Assembly (NCBI GenBank): GCA_964019425.1
Contig: OZ025851.1
Location: 496,001 to 560,000, forward strand
Reading direction: 5' to 3'
DNA length: 64,000 bases
DNA from: Flectonema sp. DT1601
Lineage: Eukaryota; Euglenozoa; Diplonemea; Diplonemida; Diplonemidae
Each line of letters begins with the position of its first letter. Positions within the stretch are counted from its first letter, which is position 1. The notes under the pieces were generated by a model. That model did not search any database. It was not told where the DNA came from and was given only the letters and a program-made list of their open reading frames with translations. The translations under genes were made by a program, and so were the position numbers. Below, one piece after another: positions 19,596-30,467 of this stretch.

Positions 19596-21952
19596 ATGTC
19601 CCTTACAAAGTTAGAGTACAACAGAATAGATTTGGTAGCGATGGCTGCCATTAGCAGGGGATGCATGCGAGTCGTTCCCCGCACTGAGTCTGGCAAGGCC
19701 AAGAGACAGAAGGTAGTCGTTGCAGACATGTCTGGATTGTTAAACTGTTTTACTGTGGATCCAAAAGCTAACGACGTCAAGCAAGTATTCAAAGCCTCAT
19801 CCATAAACGGAAAAGGTTTCAGCGATATAGACCTGAATAAAGACAAGATATTCACTGCATCTGGAGACTGCCTGCGAGCCTTCAGCAGGAAGGGAAAGGA
19901 ATTCTTTAAAGTAGAAACCAATCTGACAGAACCAATAGGAAATATAGCGGTGGCTACCCCGTGGGTGTGGACTGCGGGTGATTATGTCGTGGCTTGCTTT
20001 GAAGAAGGTAATGAAGTTGCATACTTAAATAGTCCTGATCATGTAAATGATCTTATCATGTGTGCAGTCAAAAGCGATAAGAAAGCTGAGGCTGTTATTG
20101 CTTGCCAGGATCGAGCTCTGCGTGTAATTCAAGGAAGGGATGTAATTGCTGTCGAATCTTGTGAAGGTGCTGTTGTCTCGATACATAATTTAAATTTCCC
20201 AAACGGTTCTAAAAAGGGTAAACCCAGCAATGAACTTTTGTATGGAACTGCGAATGGTTTTTTGGGATCAAAAACGATTACCACTTACGGATTTACTCCT
20301 GCATGGGCACTCCCAGGAAACGGTCGAGGAGGAATCTCGGCTTTACACACAGCCGACGTAACAGCTGATGGAGTTCCGGAAGTACTCCTCGGAAGAGACG
20401 ATGGAACATTTGAAATCTTTGGTTTTGAGCCGGGCATGAATGGTGCCCCTCCAACAACTCGATTTCAAACAACAGTGAATGAATCCGTGCAAGCTGTTGA
20501 TAGCGGTAATGTTCTTCAAACAGCAACGGAAGACGTTATCGTATGCACTTACACTGGTAAAGTAATAGGCTACACAACTGACACCAGCAGCGATGATATG
20601 CCAGTCCGACTTCCTGGAGGAAAAGCCCCTCCTGGCAATAAAAAGGGAACTCAAGAAAAAAAGAAAAAACTTCTTGGGCTACAAGAGGAAATTGAAAAAA
20701 TGAAGGGTAAACTTCAACAAAAGAAGGATGAATATTCAAAGTGTTCGGGAAGCGCAATAGCTGTAACAGCAACACACAATGTAAAAGATAAATTTGTACT
20801 GGATCAGTCAGCTGCATGGTTTCTCACATTAGAGATGGATTCACCAATTGATATGGTCATATTGAAATCAGATGTAGACATAGAACTACTAGATACCGAC
20901 TCTAATCCCTGCATCGTCTCAGCGAGTGATCCAGAAGACACTGCTAAGGTATTAGCATCATACCGCTGTACAGAATCCACTTCTCGAATTGAAATGAAGG
21001 TCCGAACTGTTGAGGGTCAACACGGTACTTTGGAAGCCTTCATAATACCATTTTTAACACCAAAAACATGTCAGATGACTTCTTACAGTATTAAACCACT
21101 TTCTCTTCATCAGCGTTTGAATGAAGCTCCGTCACTACCAAGCTGCTGTAATCAAATGAAAGTTGATGGTACCTTTACAGTAACAGAAATGCACTCTTGG
21201 ATTGTACAGTGTCTACCAGAAGTTCCAGCATTACTTCAAGCTGAGTCAGCTACGTTTTATTTTAAGTCGGCGTTTCAAAATACAATTCTACGTTGTAACT
21301 ACAGATCCAATGAAGCAGTGTTTGTAAGTGATAGTATAACAACGTTGACTGTGTTGTGGGATTTCATAAGTAGGTTGGCGACTTCAAAAAAAGTAAAATT
21401 GTCAGTTTCTTTTGATAATACCAATCTAGATGACTCTTGTAAAAGGGTTTTGACTCTTCTTCACAATAAATTGCAGTACCAGCTCTCTCTAAGCGATCGG
21501 ATTACAATGATGGAAGCACTTAAGGAAATTGAAATTCAAGAACAGGACGTCTCTTTCCTTTCAAGAGAATACCAACAGGTACTAAAGGTATGCAAAAAAA
21601 AATTTGTTGTTGTCTTGTCTGAAATCATTTTTTAACAAAAAAAAACAAACAAAAAAACAAAACAGAACGTATCCACTCTTGAAAAGGAATACGCAATGCA
21701 ACCACGTAGGTTGGAGTTTCTTTACGGGATCGTAAAGAAGCTGTTTTTGGACAAGTACAAAGCCAAGGGTCAGAACCCGACTCACAAAGTTCCAGCACTT
21801 ATGCAGAAGCTACAGGTGTGTTTTTTATTTTTAATTTTTGATGAATTTCTAATTCGTTTGTGAAAAAGAGAAAAACGAAGAAAAAAAAAAAAAAAAAAAA
21901 ACAGGAGGACTACTCTCTAGAATCAATATTGAACTTTTTCGCAACAGGGTGA
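19596..21952 (+). CDS. BBS7: BBS7, BBSome subunit (3 exons, 729 aa)
   Basis: Exons 19596-21587, 21666-21815 and 21905-21952 splice in phase 0 with GT-AG ends. The protein follows the BBS7 plan: N-terminal beta-propeller (KVVVADMSGLLNCF, TNLTEPIGNIAV, ACQDRALRVIQG, LLGRDDGTFEIF), a short coiled coil at ~355-390, then a gamma-adaptin-ear-like domain (PKTCQMTSYSIKPLSLHQR, EMHSWIVQCLPEVP) and a helical C-terminus. Exons 2 and 3 restore the conserved tail (MQPRRLEFLYG... and SILNFF), and the length is close to vertebrate BBS7. The ATG at 19596 follows an acceptor-like TTTTTCTCAG. BBS7 helps assemble the BBSome, which moves membrane cargo out of cilia, so the organism is ciliated. Both introns have T-rich 5' parts and A-rich 3' ends. 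Confidence 0.95.
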
Positions 21953-22492
21953 GAGTTCTCAAGTGAGGGTTGCTGCATTGCAATCTGACCTTTGTGTTAT
22001 TAACAACTAGCTGGCTTCTGATAATCAGTGACTGTCTGTGAATCTACTGGATTCCTCCACTTACCTTGATGTACGAGTGGCCACCATTGTTGGTGGCTAC
22101 ACACGACGTTCTGTTATAAAAATAGATCTTAAAAATAACAACAAATAACCACTATAACATGTTTCATGACATTTCCCCCCTTTTCGTAACACCTCCTGCC
22201 TGTGAAGGCTGACCATACTTAACAACTGTTCGATAAAAGAAAAACCAAAAAAACAGACAAAATAAAAAATAAGAATAATTATAGAAAACGGCCACCCATC
22301 CCAAACCCAACTCATGGGAAAAAATCTTTACTTTGGCAAGAAGAGGGGATAATTAATGTTTACTGGTTTCTTTTTTTTTTTTTTGTTAGTATTGTGTAAA
22401 ATAAATAAATAAAATAAATGCTTCCATTCTTTTTATAAAAAAGCAGAGCAAAAAAAAAAAAAAAAAAAAATGATAATTGCAAAAGGTTATTG
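21953..22492. other. Intergenic
   Basis: No gene is seen. The first 150 bp carry several small perfect stem-loops (for example GCCACC-ATTGTT-GGTGGC at 22080-22097). The rest is A- and T-tract DNA with an A20 run at about 22451-22470 before the next gene. Confidence 0.5.
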
Positions 22493-23338
22493 ATGTCGGT
22501 GTCTACAAATCCTTCCGTTGGGACTGACCACGTGAGACGAAAATCTAATTTCATAGAGAGAACGACATGGACTGAGCGGATTGCCAGAAGTAAAGAAGAA
22601 TTTCAAGAAGCCTGTCGAGACATAAAAGGAATCACGATAAGAAAAGTAAAACTACCGAAAATCGAGGACGACGAACAGAGAAGACCATTCATGTCTGATA
22701 GTGTTGTTGTATTCTTAGCGATTGAACAATGCATGTTGGCAGGTGAAAACGTTCGACGAATAGCAATCTGTTGTACAGACCTTAATGACGCATTATACGA
22801 AGGGACTTATTCCCACACAGAACTCGAAGTCATGAGAAACGACTCAGGGATTCCAGCATGGAACCACTTCTTGACTCATGTTATAGACTTGATGTTGAGT
22901 CAAGCTACTTTGTGTGTGAAGTGGGAAGAGGACTTTTCTTGTGATGTTCGGGGATGTGATGCTATTTTTAAAAAACAAGCTCAGTTCATAAACCATCTCG
23001 AGTTTAGTCATAAAATTGTAAACAACCATTTTAATCATTTGAGACCTCAATTTTTATCTCTACGTCTCACACAACCGTATTCATCTGTTGAGGAAATGAG
23101 ATTTACTCTGAAAGTAAGACGATCAGGGTATTCAATGTTGACTGTCCGACAATGGTTGTCAACAAATATAAATCAAAAAAGTAAAAATGATCAAATTATC
23201 GAAGACGAGTCAGTCGATGAGGCAATGACTCCAATTTCATCATTTTCATTAAATTCAAACTCTCTGTCATCAACGCCCAGAGTTCCTGACGGGTTACGAC
23301 CTTGGGCAGATAGAGATGAGTGGGTTTTAGAGAAATAG
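22493..23338 (+). CDS. Unknown protein with a single C2H2-like finger (281 aa)
   Basis: I do not recognise this family. The ATG at 22493 is the first in frame, 22 bp after a long A-tract. One zinc-finger-like motif lies at about residues 147-168 (CDVRGCDAIFKK...HLEFSH: C-x4-C, then H-x4-H spacing). The N-terminal half (residues ~50-140) looks globular (SDSVVVFLAIEQCMLAGENVRRIAICC). The last ~70 residues are Ser/Asn-rich and probably disordered, ending in a short Trp-containing peptide. No signal peptide or membrane segment is present and there is no intron. A nucleic-acid- or protein-binding role is possible but only inferred from the finger. Confidence 0.75.
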   Translation: MSVSTNPSVGTDHVRRKSNFIERTTWTERIARSKEEFQEACRDIKGITIRKVKLPKIEDDEQRRPFMSDSVVVFLAIEQCMLAGENVRRIAICCTDLNDALYEGTYSHTELEVMRNDSGIPAWNHFLTHVIDLMLSQATLCVKWEEDFSCDVRGCDAIFKKQAQFINHLEFSHKIVNNHFNHLRPQFLSLRLTQPYSSVEEMRFTLKVRRSGYSMLTVRQWLSTNINQKSKNDQIIEDESVDEAMTPISSFSLNSNSLSSTPRVPDGLRPWADRDEWVLEK

Positions 23339-23618
23339 TTTTTTTTATTTTATTTATTTTACAATTATTATTATTATTATTATTTTCACTCCCTTCTGGT
23401 TGTCTGAACTTACTTACACAAAAAAAAAAAAAAATCAAGTATTTTTTAATAAATCGACAAATCAATGTGAGATAGTTTCTTTCTTTTTTCTTTTTCCACT
23501 CTCGCCATCTCCAGTGAGTTTGTTGAAGATTCGGTCTGATTGGTTTGGTTTTTATCTTTTTTTTTTAGGTGGGGAAAAAAAATAATAATAAATAAATAAA
23601 TAATAAAAAGAAATAACA

Positions 23619-24470
23619 ATGACAACAAGAGCATTCATCGTAACACTGTTGACAGTGACAGTCACATCAATGCAATGCAGCGATATTGATGATGAGATAA
23701 TGTGTAAGTGTCAACTAATTGGGAATATGTGCAGATCATCATCAAAACTACAACTTAACGAAGCAGATATTTGTATGACCAGGTCACCAGAACAGTGCAC
23801 TGAGTGTGAATGGACAGCAGACAGATGTCAGGATCCTGTCTCTCTGAAATCAATGGAAGGCTGTATGAGTAATGCAAAGGGTAACTGTTTAAGTTGTATG
23901 CCAATGGGAAAGATGTGTATGTCTAAAATCGATCCTTGCAAAGGAAAAGAAGTAAATTGCAGCAGCCTTCACAACTGTAATCTCATCAACGGAACCTGCA
24001 GTATGGAAGTTGATCCTTGTTTGGAAGCTTCTTTCTGTGGTGATTGCCTTTGGACACATGAAATGTGTATGCCAGTCGCTCACAGCACTGGTGGAACTGG
24101 TCAGATGATTATGACATTCTTTGGTGGCCATGACGTGGTAGTTTTATTTGATACCATTCACGTAAAAACAGTTCCAGAATACGTTGGCGCTGCTATCGTC
24201 ACTGCCTTAGGAGGAATCGTTACGGTCATATTAAAAGACTTCAATGGAAGATGTCTCACGTGGGGACTTCCTATTCGAACAGTTGTAACGATTATCGCTA
24301 TCACTTTAAGTAATCTAGTGATGTTGATTGTTATGATTATGAATACAGGTTTGTTTATTGCGGCGATGGCGGGTTCGACCATCGGATGGATTATAGTGGA
24401 ACACCTTCGGTCTAAAAGAACTGACGGTGATTGTGAAATAGTTCAGCATCACGACTGTCATGCTCCTTAG
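23619..24470 (+). CDS. Ctr-type copper transporter with Cys-rich ectodomain (283 aa)
   Basis: Residues 1-20 look like a signal peptide. Residues 20-150 hold 20 cysteines, with C-x2-C-x6-C repeated at 60/63/70, 90/93/100 and 140/143/150. The C-terminal part is a Ctr domain: MTFFGGHDVVVLFD before TM1 (~184-206), TM2 (~220-241) with the M-x3-M copper relay at M235/M239, and TM3 (~244-260) with G-x3-G at G252/G256. Ctr proteins work as trimers that pass Cu(I) across membranes. Usual Ctr N-termini are short and Met-rich, so this long Cys-rich ectodomain is distinctive and may capture or reduce copper (inference). The ATG follows a TTTTTTTTTAG acceptor-like site by about 50 bp. Confidence 0.85.
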   Translation: MTTRAFIVTLLTVTVTSMQCSDIDDEIMCKCQLIGNMCRSSSKLQLNEADICMTRSPEQCTECEWTADRCQDPVSLKSMEGCMSNAKGNCLSCMPMGKMCMSKIDPCKGKEVNCSSLHNCNLINGTCSMEVDPCLEASFCGDCLWTHEMCMPVAHSTGGTGQMIMTFFGGHDVVVLFDTIHVKTVPEYVGAAIVTALGGIVTVILKDFNGRCLTWGLPIRTVVTIIAITLSNLVMLIVMIMNTGLFIAAMAGSTIGWIIVEHLRSKRTDGDCEIVQHHDCHAP

Positions 24471-27382
24471 ACGACTCAAAATGATAAGAAAAAAAAAAAA
24501 AAAAAAAAATGATTCACCTGACTTTCAGGGGGTGGTCAAATCACTATATAACTCTTTTATACAATTTATAAAAGGGTATGGTTAATTAGTTGAATTGTTT
24601 AGCGTCGTCCACATCGGGTGTTTTTGGGCATTTGTTTTTTTTGTGATATTTATTTTTTTTTTTCCTTCGCCCATTTTTCTTATTTCATTCTGCATTTCGC
24701 GAGATGTTTAGCTGTAAGTTCCTTCTCGTCGCCTGGTCCTGTGCTCTGTCGCTTATTATCTTTTTGATAGCCGACGGTTTTTGACGAAGTTGATTTACTC
24801 TGATGGTGGATTCCCTTTTGTGTTGAGCACATGATTGGTGCGATAAGTTTAGGGTATAGCTCTGTTGAATAGAAGTTGTTTTCGCGAAAAGAAATGTGAT
24901 TACTGTCAAGTGACTGCAGACCAGTACATCGTGAGTTTCTATGGTTTTTTTTTAATATTTATTATTTAATAAAATAAAATAAAATCGTTTCATTAACGAA
25001 TTATCTTTAGTCACCTACAGCTGATCTTCACGTAGTCTCAGAGCCCTGTGTGTTTCTATTTGCCGAGTTTATTTCTTTTTTTTTTTTTTTTTGTATTTTA
25101 CAAGGATGTTGGGCAACACACATAAACTTCATTTAGCTTTCTCAGTTTAGTTTAAGTCGGTTCTGTTACCTGCATCACGTCGATCTCTCACTCGCGTGTT
25201 TATAAGTCTTTTTTCATGGCAAAAATTTGTGCGTGTTTAATTACGTTGTTTCGATGATTGCTATTGTTATCCATTCGTTCTTACCCCAGCGATCACACAA
25301 TGTGAGTTTATTTATGTGCAGAACAAAAACCTATGCCCCCTTTTTATTTTATTTTATTTTTTTTTGGTCGCACGGAGTTCCTCTGAATCAAGTTCTTCAG
25401 TTGTGTTTTCACACTACACGCGCGTCAATAGCAGAGTGTGTGTGTTTCATGAGCGAGTGTTAGCCTGAAGAAACTGAGGACAGTTTCTATTTTTTGTGTT
25501 CGATGCTACGCAATGAAATCTCTCTGCGGATGAAATCCCCTGCAAACTGTGTGACTCCTCTTTTTTTTTTTATACTTCTTCGTCTTCAATGAAGACCGAG
25601 TTTAGGATTTTCCCTGACTTCGGTTTCTTTCGATAACAATGACTAAGAAGTTGTGATCACACTGATGGCAGTCAGTCTCTTAGCACTTCCTATTTCACAT
25701 TATTCATTTCTTCCTTTTGGACGTCAGTCTTTGTTGAGATGAAGTCCTTTTTTTTTTTGTGTTTTTATTTCAAAAAACTTCCAGATAGACTTAAATATAT
25801 TAAAAAAAATGATATAAAAATTGTTGGCAGTCGCTGACCACCGTTCTGTTTTTTTTTTTCTTCGTCATCCTCCTTTTGTGAACACCCACAGGAGGGGAAT
25901 TTTTCCTTTTCTTTCTTTTTTTTTTTTTTTTTTGCATGTTTTACGAGCATAAGTCATGAAATGTTGTTTTGAATATCTTTGGACAAGATCTTTTCTTTTT
26001 TGTGAATCATTTCTTCACAAAAAAAAATTTAATAATTCCTTTGTTGTGGTAAACTTTTTTCACTCATATTAGATTGAATGCTAGAACTGTGACAGAATTC
26101 TGTTCTTACTTTTAAAAAAAGGAGGTAGTTCGCTTTCATCACTGTTTTTGAGAAAGAAACAAGCTGAGATTAACACGCCAACCGATTCAATGCTTGGGGA
26201 GATCTCAATCCGATGAATAGAAAAATGTGTTTCCAGCAGTCTCTCAGGCTTAAACGGCGTTCAGTAACGTTTTTTTTACCCGAACCCCGTGGCAAGAGGG
26301 CTTCTCTTGGTGTTCGGTGTTGGTGTGGCAAAAAATTTAGCTAAAATATAATTCAGGTGCCTTCTGGCTTCGATTTTATTTTTTATCTTTTTTCCGTGTT
26401 TAAAAAAAATAAAATGAAATGAGACTGCTGAAATACTACCCCCCTTTGCTGGAACTGAGCTAAGTCTCAAAGGCAAGGTTTGGTTTTGTGTTATTATTTG
26501 TGTCCACACGTTTAGCATAATCAAGATACCTTTGAGGAAGATTGATTTCCTTTTTTTTTTTTTTTTTTTTTTTTTTTTGACTGACGTAGTCGGAGAAAAA
26601 AACTATCCAGATTGAAAACCGATATTTCTAAAAAGTCTGATTTATTTCCTCGTGCAACAGGAGTTTCCTGTCTTGCGTTCAACGAGAAATAAAGGCTAAT
26701 CTGAGTGGTTATTTGTTCCCTTCTTTTTTTTCTATTCTCTCAATCACTCTTTCATTCTCTTTGGGTTTCTTTTCAGAGAGTGAATGTTGGAGAAAACAAT
26801 GTTGTTGTATTATTTTATTTTATTTTTCCCCTTCACATCAACTCTGTTTTGATGAAGATTTTGGAATTATTTCTATTTGGTGGAGAAGTTCCCTTTTTTT
26901 GGATATTTCAAAAATACGAAGAATGCCAACCAACCAAACGGTTTCTCCGTATTCATCAGCAAGTCGATGTACTTTCTTTGTAAATTATCACCGGAGTTAA
27001 TCCGAGCTGATGCTGCTCCTACAGAGAAGTTGTTATGGATAAGACAACACTTGTGATCTAACAATAGCGTCTTGCTCCTGGTACACATTCGTTCTTGTGC
27101 CTTTTTTTTATTTATTTTTTTTTTTTATAAAATTTTGTTGACAAGAAGAAATATCATAAATAATAAATAAAATAAAAAAAAAAACTACATCAACACTAAC
27201 AAACGTTTTGTTCTTTTTTTTTTCCTTTTTTTTTTTCTTTCTTCCCCCCAATATTTTTCGTTAACTTCGTAACGCTATCTCTGTGTTGTCTTGTTCAATT
27301 ACTGTAGACTTAATCAAGGCATCTGTGTTAGTTTTATTTGTTTTTCACAGGAAGTATGCACAATAACTGCATCACATAAACA
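24471..27382. other. 2.9-kb gene-free region
   Basis: No ORF with protein-like composition and no tRNA is found on either strand. The region is T-rich, with T-runs up to about 28 (26551-26578), alternating with 60-100-bp mixed-composition islands. Many islands contain stem-loops, for example AGAAACTG-AGGA-CAGTTTCT (25469-25488), GTCTTC-AAT-GAAGAC (25582-25596) and a 53-nt imperfect hairpin at 26641-26693. A copy of the dispersed ~45-bp motif is at 25131-25170. A TTTTTCACAG acceptor-like site lies 32 bp before the next gene. Confidence 0.6.
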
Positions 27383-28132
27383 ATGCATGGACTGGAGCTT
27401 TTGAGGGCAGCAGTAGCCGGAGCTACCGACGTCCAATTCGCAAAATTGCTCCTTCAGGAGAGAAACACATTAAAACACCACAGATCAATTACCCAATTGT
27501 TACAGACCTGTATGGTCAACAGAAAACCATATGCAGCATGGTGGGTCTTACAAGCTGCCGGTAAAAATGTAACTGCCGCACACTACTTGGAACTTGCCAG
27601 TTATTCTCATTCGTTAAAGGAAGCAAAGGAAAGAACTGAAGGTTTTAAATTAGACAGACAGGTGGCTTTTAGTTTATTAAAAGCATGTAAGAATGATATC
27701 GATCCTGTTGGTGCTGCAACAGTAGCTGAAGAAATGACTTCTGCAGGCATTCCTTTAGAGGGAATGCACTATGCGGCGATCATTGCATCGCAACGGTGTT
27801 TTACTGAAGCCACGAAATACTATTCATTGGCACGAGAGAATGATAACACAGCTGTTTGGATATTTATTTCTTACATCAGTTATTGTGCAAGACATGTTTC
27901 TACCCCTAGAGACCAATATGTCAAGGCGGCAGAGTCAGCCTGGGATACTATGTCTTCTCTTAACTTATTAAAAATTAGACCGGTTTGGAAGGCAATGAGA
28001 CGAGTCTACGAAAACAGTGGTGACGAAGTTGCATTAAGTGCCTTCAATAACTTAATCAAATCTTCAAAGTCGAATCTTAAAGCGGCAGCAATTGAACCAT
28101 CGAATCCATTTGTATTGAAAAGATATGGATGA
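27383..28132 (+). CDS. Helical-repeat protein, PPR-like (249 aa)
   Basis: The protein appears almost entirely alpha-helical and reads as successive helix pairs. Segments such as QVAFSLLKACKNDIDPVGAA and ATVAEEMTSAGIPLEGMHYAAI resemble pentatricopeptide repeats, which bind organellar RNA. Repeats are degenerate and I count about five or six candidates. No N-terminal presequence is obvious, although the first residues are hydrophobic and basic. The ATG at 27383 follows CACAG by 32 bp. There is no intron. A TPR-like or other alpha-solenoid role is the alternative. Confidence 0.6.
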   Translation: MHGLELLRAAVAGATDVQFAKLLLQERNTLKHHRSITQLLQTCMVNRKPYAAWWVLQAAGKNVTAAHYLELASYSHSLKEAKERTEGFKLDRQVAFSLLKACKNDIDPVGAATVAEEMTSAGIPLEGMHYAAIIASQRCFTEATKYYSLARENDNTAVWIFISYISYCARHVSTPRDQYVKAAESAWDTMSSLNLLKIRPVWKAMRRVYENSGDEVALSAFNNLIKSSKSNLKAAAIEPSNPFVLKRYG

Positions 28133-28235
28133 TTTTTGTATTTTTTTTTTATACTAATTTTCTGTTTTGTCTAAAAAAATTATTATTATTTTTTTTTTTT
28201 CAGTATTATCTCAGTGTTGTTTAACAAAATAATAC

Positions 28236-28268
<33 letters not shown>

Positions 28269-28271
28269 AAC

Positions 28272-30467
28272 ATGTACGATGACATCCCTCCTCGTAAGAT
28301 ACTACTTATAGATAATTACGACAGCTATACTTATAACATATATCAATATCTTGCAGTGGCTTCAGGTGTACCTCCAATTGTATTAAAAAACGTAGACGAA
28401 AAAGGACTTAAAAAAGAATATTTATCTCAATTTGCCGGAGTTGTTATCAGTCCAGGTCCGGGAAACCCGAACGTGGATACCGACATTGGGATTTCTAAAG
28501 AAGTTTGTCGGATTTTTGATGGTCCTGTTTTGGGAGTTTGTTTAGGATTTCAAGCGCTTGCACTTTGGGAAGGTTGTGACATCATTGGAGCGCCTTCAGT
28601 GATCCACGGTGAGCTATCAACTGTGTCACATAGTGGTAGTGATGTCTTGTTTAAAGGAATTCCAAAAAACTTTAGAGTTGTTCGCTACCACAGTCTGATA
28701 GTTAATCCTGACACTGTAACCGACTCTGTTGAAATAATTGGCAAAACTATAGAGGGCAGCTACACCATTCCAATGGCTCTTAAAATTAAAAATAAACCCC
28801 ACTGGGGGGTCCAATACCACCCAGAATCTGTCTGCACTGAATACGGTCAACAATTGATCTCTAATTTTGTTTCAATATGTGGAATCCATCAAGCTCAATT
28901 CCCGGTGTCGACGTCTTACTCCTATGAATTTTCACATAAACAACCCCCATGTCAGAGATCCATAACTGTTAAAACTATTCCATTGGCTGAGGATGTTGGT
29001 GTGATGGGAGTATTTAGAAATTTATTTGAAAATGTAGAGGACTGTGTGTGGCTGGATAGTTCCGACGCCAGAGGACGGTACAGCATCATGGCTTCCCACG
29101 ACAACAGCTACAAAGAATCATTCATTGTAAAATATTCAATTGATGATGGTTTACTAAATCCAGAGGAATTACCATCGACATTCATCCATCAGAGGGAATC
29201 GATCTTGACGTCATTAGAGAATTATTTAGAGTCTATACGAGCGAATGGTCTTGAGACCGAAGGGGAGCTTGAATTGCCTTTTCAAGGTGGATTCCTAGGG
29301 TATGTTGGATACGAGCTTAGAGGTGAGTGCAGCAAGACAACTCATTTTGTCAGTCCGCTAGATTTGGGATCGAAGAAAAGCTCGTTGCTGATGCCTGATT
29401 TATTTATGATATATGCTGAAAGATTTCTTGTAGTGGATCACCACAGGAATTTAATTCACATTTGTCACGCATCCACAATTGATGACTTCCCTGAAAAACA
29501 ACATTGGGTAACAAACATTGTTAATCATATTAAGAGTTTATCTTCTTATGTAAAAACAGATTTAGATCCTGTTCAGAAGGAAGTAAAATTCATACCAACA
29601 AAAACAAAAAATGAGTATATAAATGATATTAAAATATCAAAGACTTTGATAAATCAAGGTGAGACTTATGAAGTTTGTCTGACAAATCAATTTGAAGCGA
29701 AATCGAGTATCACGAATTCGCTTTCGTTTTATGAGCAATTGAGAGTGATCAATGCTTCACCATACGCTGCATTTATAAAAGTAAAAGGCCATGGATCAGT
29801 GTGCAGTAGTAGTCCTGAAAGGTTTTTAAAAATAAATTGTGAAGGAATGTGTGAAGCAAAACCGATTAAAGGAACTATAAAAAGATCTGATGACCCTGTT
29901 GAAGATGAACGTTTAAAAAATGAACTTAGAAATTCAGAAAAAGATCAACACGAAAATTTAATGATAGTGGACCTACTTAGGAACGATTTAGGAATATTAA
30001 GCGACATTGGTAGTGTGACAGTCCCAAAGCTGATGGACATCGAATCTTATAAAACTGTACATCAAATGGTCACAACTGTCAGAAGTAAAATTTCAAAAAA
30101 AATTTCAGTAGTAAAAGTTTTAAACTCTACTTTTCCAGGAGGAAGTATCGTGGGAGCACCAAAAACAAGGACCATGGACATCATTCAAAAATTAGAAAAT
30201 CGCCGGAGAGGTATCTATACTGGTTCAATCGGTTATCTCTCTCTTCACAACGCGATGGATTTTAACATCGCGATCAGAACTGCAGTCATATCCTCGACAC
30301 CTGACGGCACTGCCGTTATCAGAATCGGAGCAGGAGGTGCAATTACTGCTCTCTCTGATGCGGAATCTGAATGGGATGAAATCATGATTAAAGCCTACCC
30401 ACTCATGAGAACTGTAAGTAAAATAATAACTGGAGATCAACAAAATTACACGGTACAACTTAAATAA
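28272..30467 (+). CDS. Aminodeoxychorismate synthase, fused PabA-PabB (731 aa)
   Basis: The N-terminal ~210 residues are a class I glutamine amidotransferase: LLIDNYDSYTYNI, VISPGPGNP, nucleophile Cys in GVCLGFQA (~89) and the His/Glu of GVQYHPES (~183). The rest is a chorismate-binding domain: GGFLGYVGYELRGE, SSPERFLK, EAKPIKGTIKR (~530), MIVDLLRNDLG, FPGGSIVGAPK and GAGGAITALSD. The Lys of PIKGT is the residue characteristic of PabB; anthranilate synthase TrpE has Ala there, so I call ADC synthase rather than TrpE. It makes 4-amino-4-deoxychorismate for p-aminobenzoate and folate, so the cell can make folate from chorismate. The ORF is intact and intronless. A long A-tract sits a few bases before the ATG. 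Confidence 0.95.
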   Translation: MYDDIPPRKILLIDNYDSYTYNIYQYLAVASGVPPIVLKNVDEKGLKKEYLSQFAGVVISPGPGNPNVDTDIGISKEVCRIFDGPVLGVCLGFQALALWEGCDIIGAPSVIHGELSTVSHSGSDVLFKGIPKNFRVVRYHSLIVNPDTVTDSVEIIGKTIEGSYTIPMALKIKNKPHWGVQYHPESVCTEYGQQLISNFVSICGIHQAQFPVSTSYSYEFSHKQPPCQRSITVKTIPLAEDVGVMGVFRNLFENVEDCVWLDSSDARGRYSIMASHDNSYKESFIVKYSIDDGLLNPEELPSTFIHQRESILTSLENYLESIRANGLETEGELELPFQGGFLGYVGYELRGECSKTTHFVSPLDLGSKKSSLLMPDLFMIYAERFLVVDHHRNLIHICHASTIDDFPEKQHWVTNIVNHIKSLSSYVKTDLDPVQKEVKFIPTKTKNEYINDIKISKTLINQGETYEVCLTNQFEAKSSITNSLSFYEQLRVINASPYAAFIKVKGHGSVCSSSPERFLKINCEGMCEAKPIKGTIKRSDDPVEDERLKNELRNSEKDQHENLMIVDLLRNDLGILSDIGSVTVPKLMDIESYKTVHQMVTTVRSKISKKISVVKVLNSTFPGGSIVGAPKTRTMDIIQKLENRRRGIYTGSIGYLSLHNAMDFNIAIRTAVISSTPDGTAVIRIGAGGAITALSDAESEWDEIMIKAYPLMRTVSKIITGDQQNYTVQLK

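Noticed and set aside
25131-25170. Dispersed ~45-bp motif as a spliced-leader RNA gene
   Set aside because: It shares a short TATCAGTTT word with some kinetoplastid leaders, but no leader-length match, donor site or downstream snRNA-like structure is seen.
24471-27382. A general enrichment of short perfect hairpins (6-bp stems) in noncoding DNA
   Set aside because: A rough count expects around nine 6-bp stems with short loops per 3 kb at this composition, close to what I see. Only the longer multi-helix cases are kept as findings.
28272-30467. Anthranilate synthase (TrpG-TrpE) as the identity of the fused enzyme
   Set aside because: The PIKGT motif has Lys where TrpE enzymes have Ala, favouring aminodeoxychorismate synthase.
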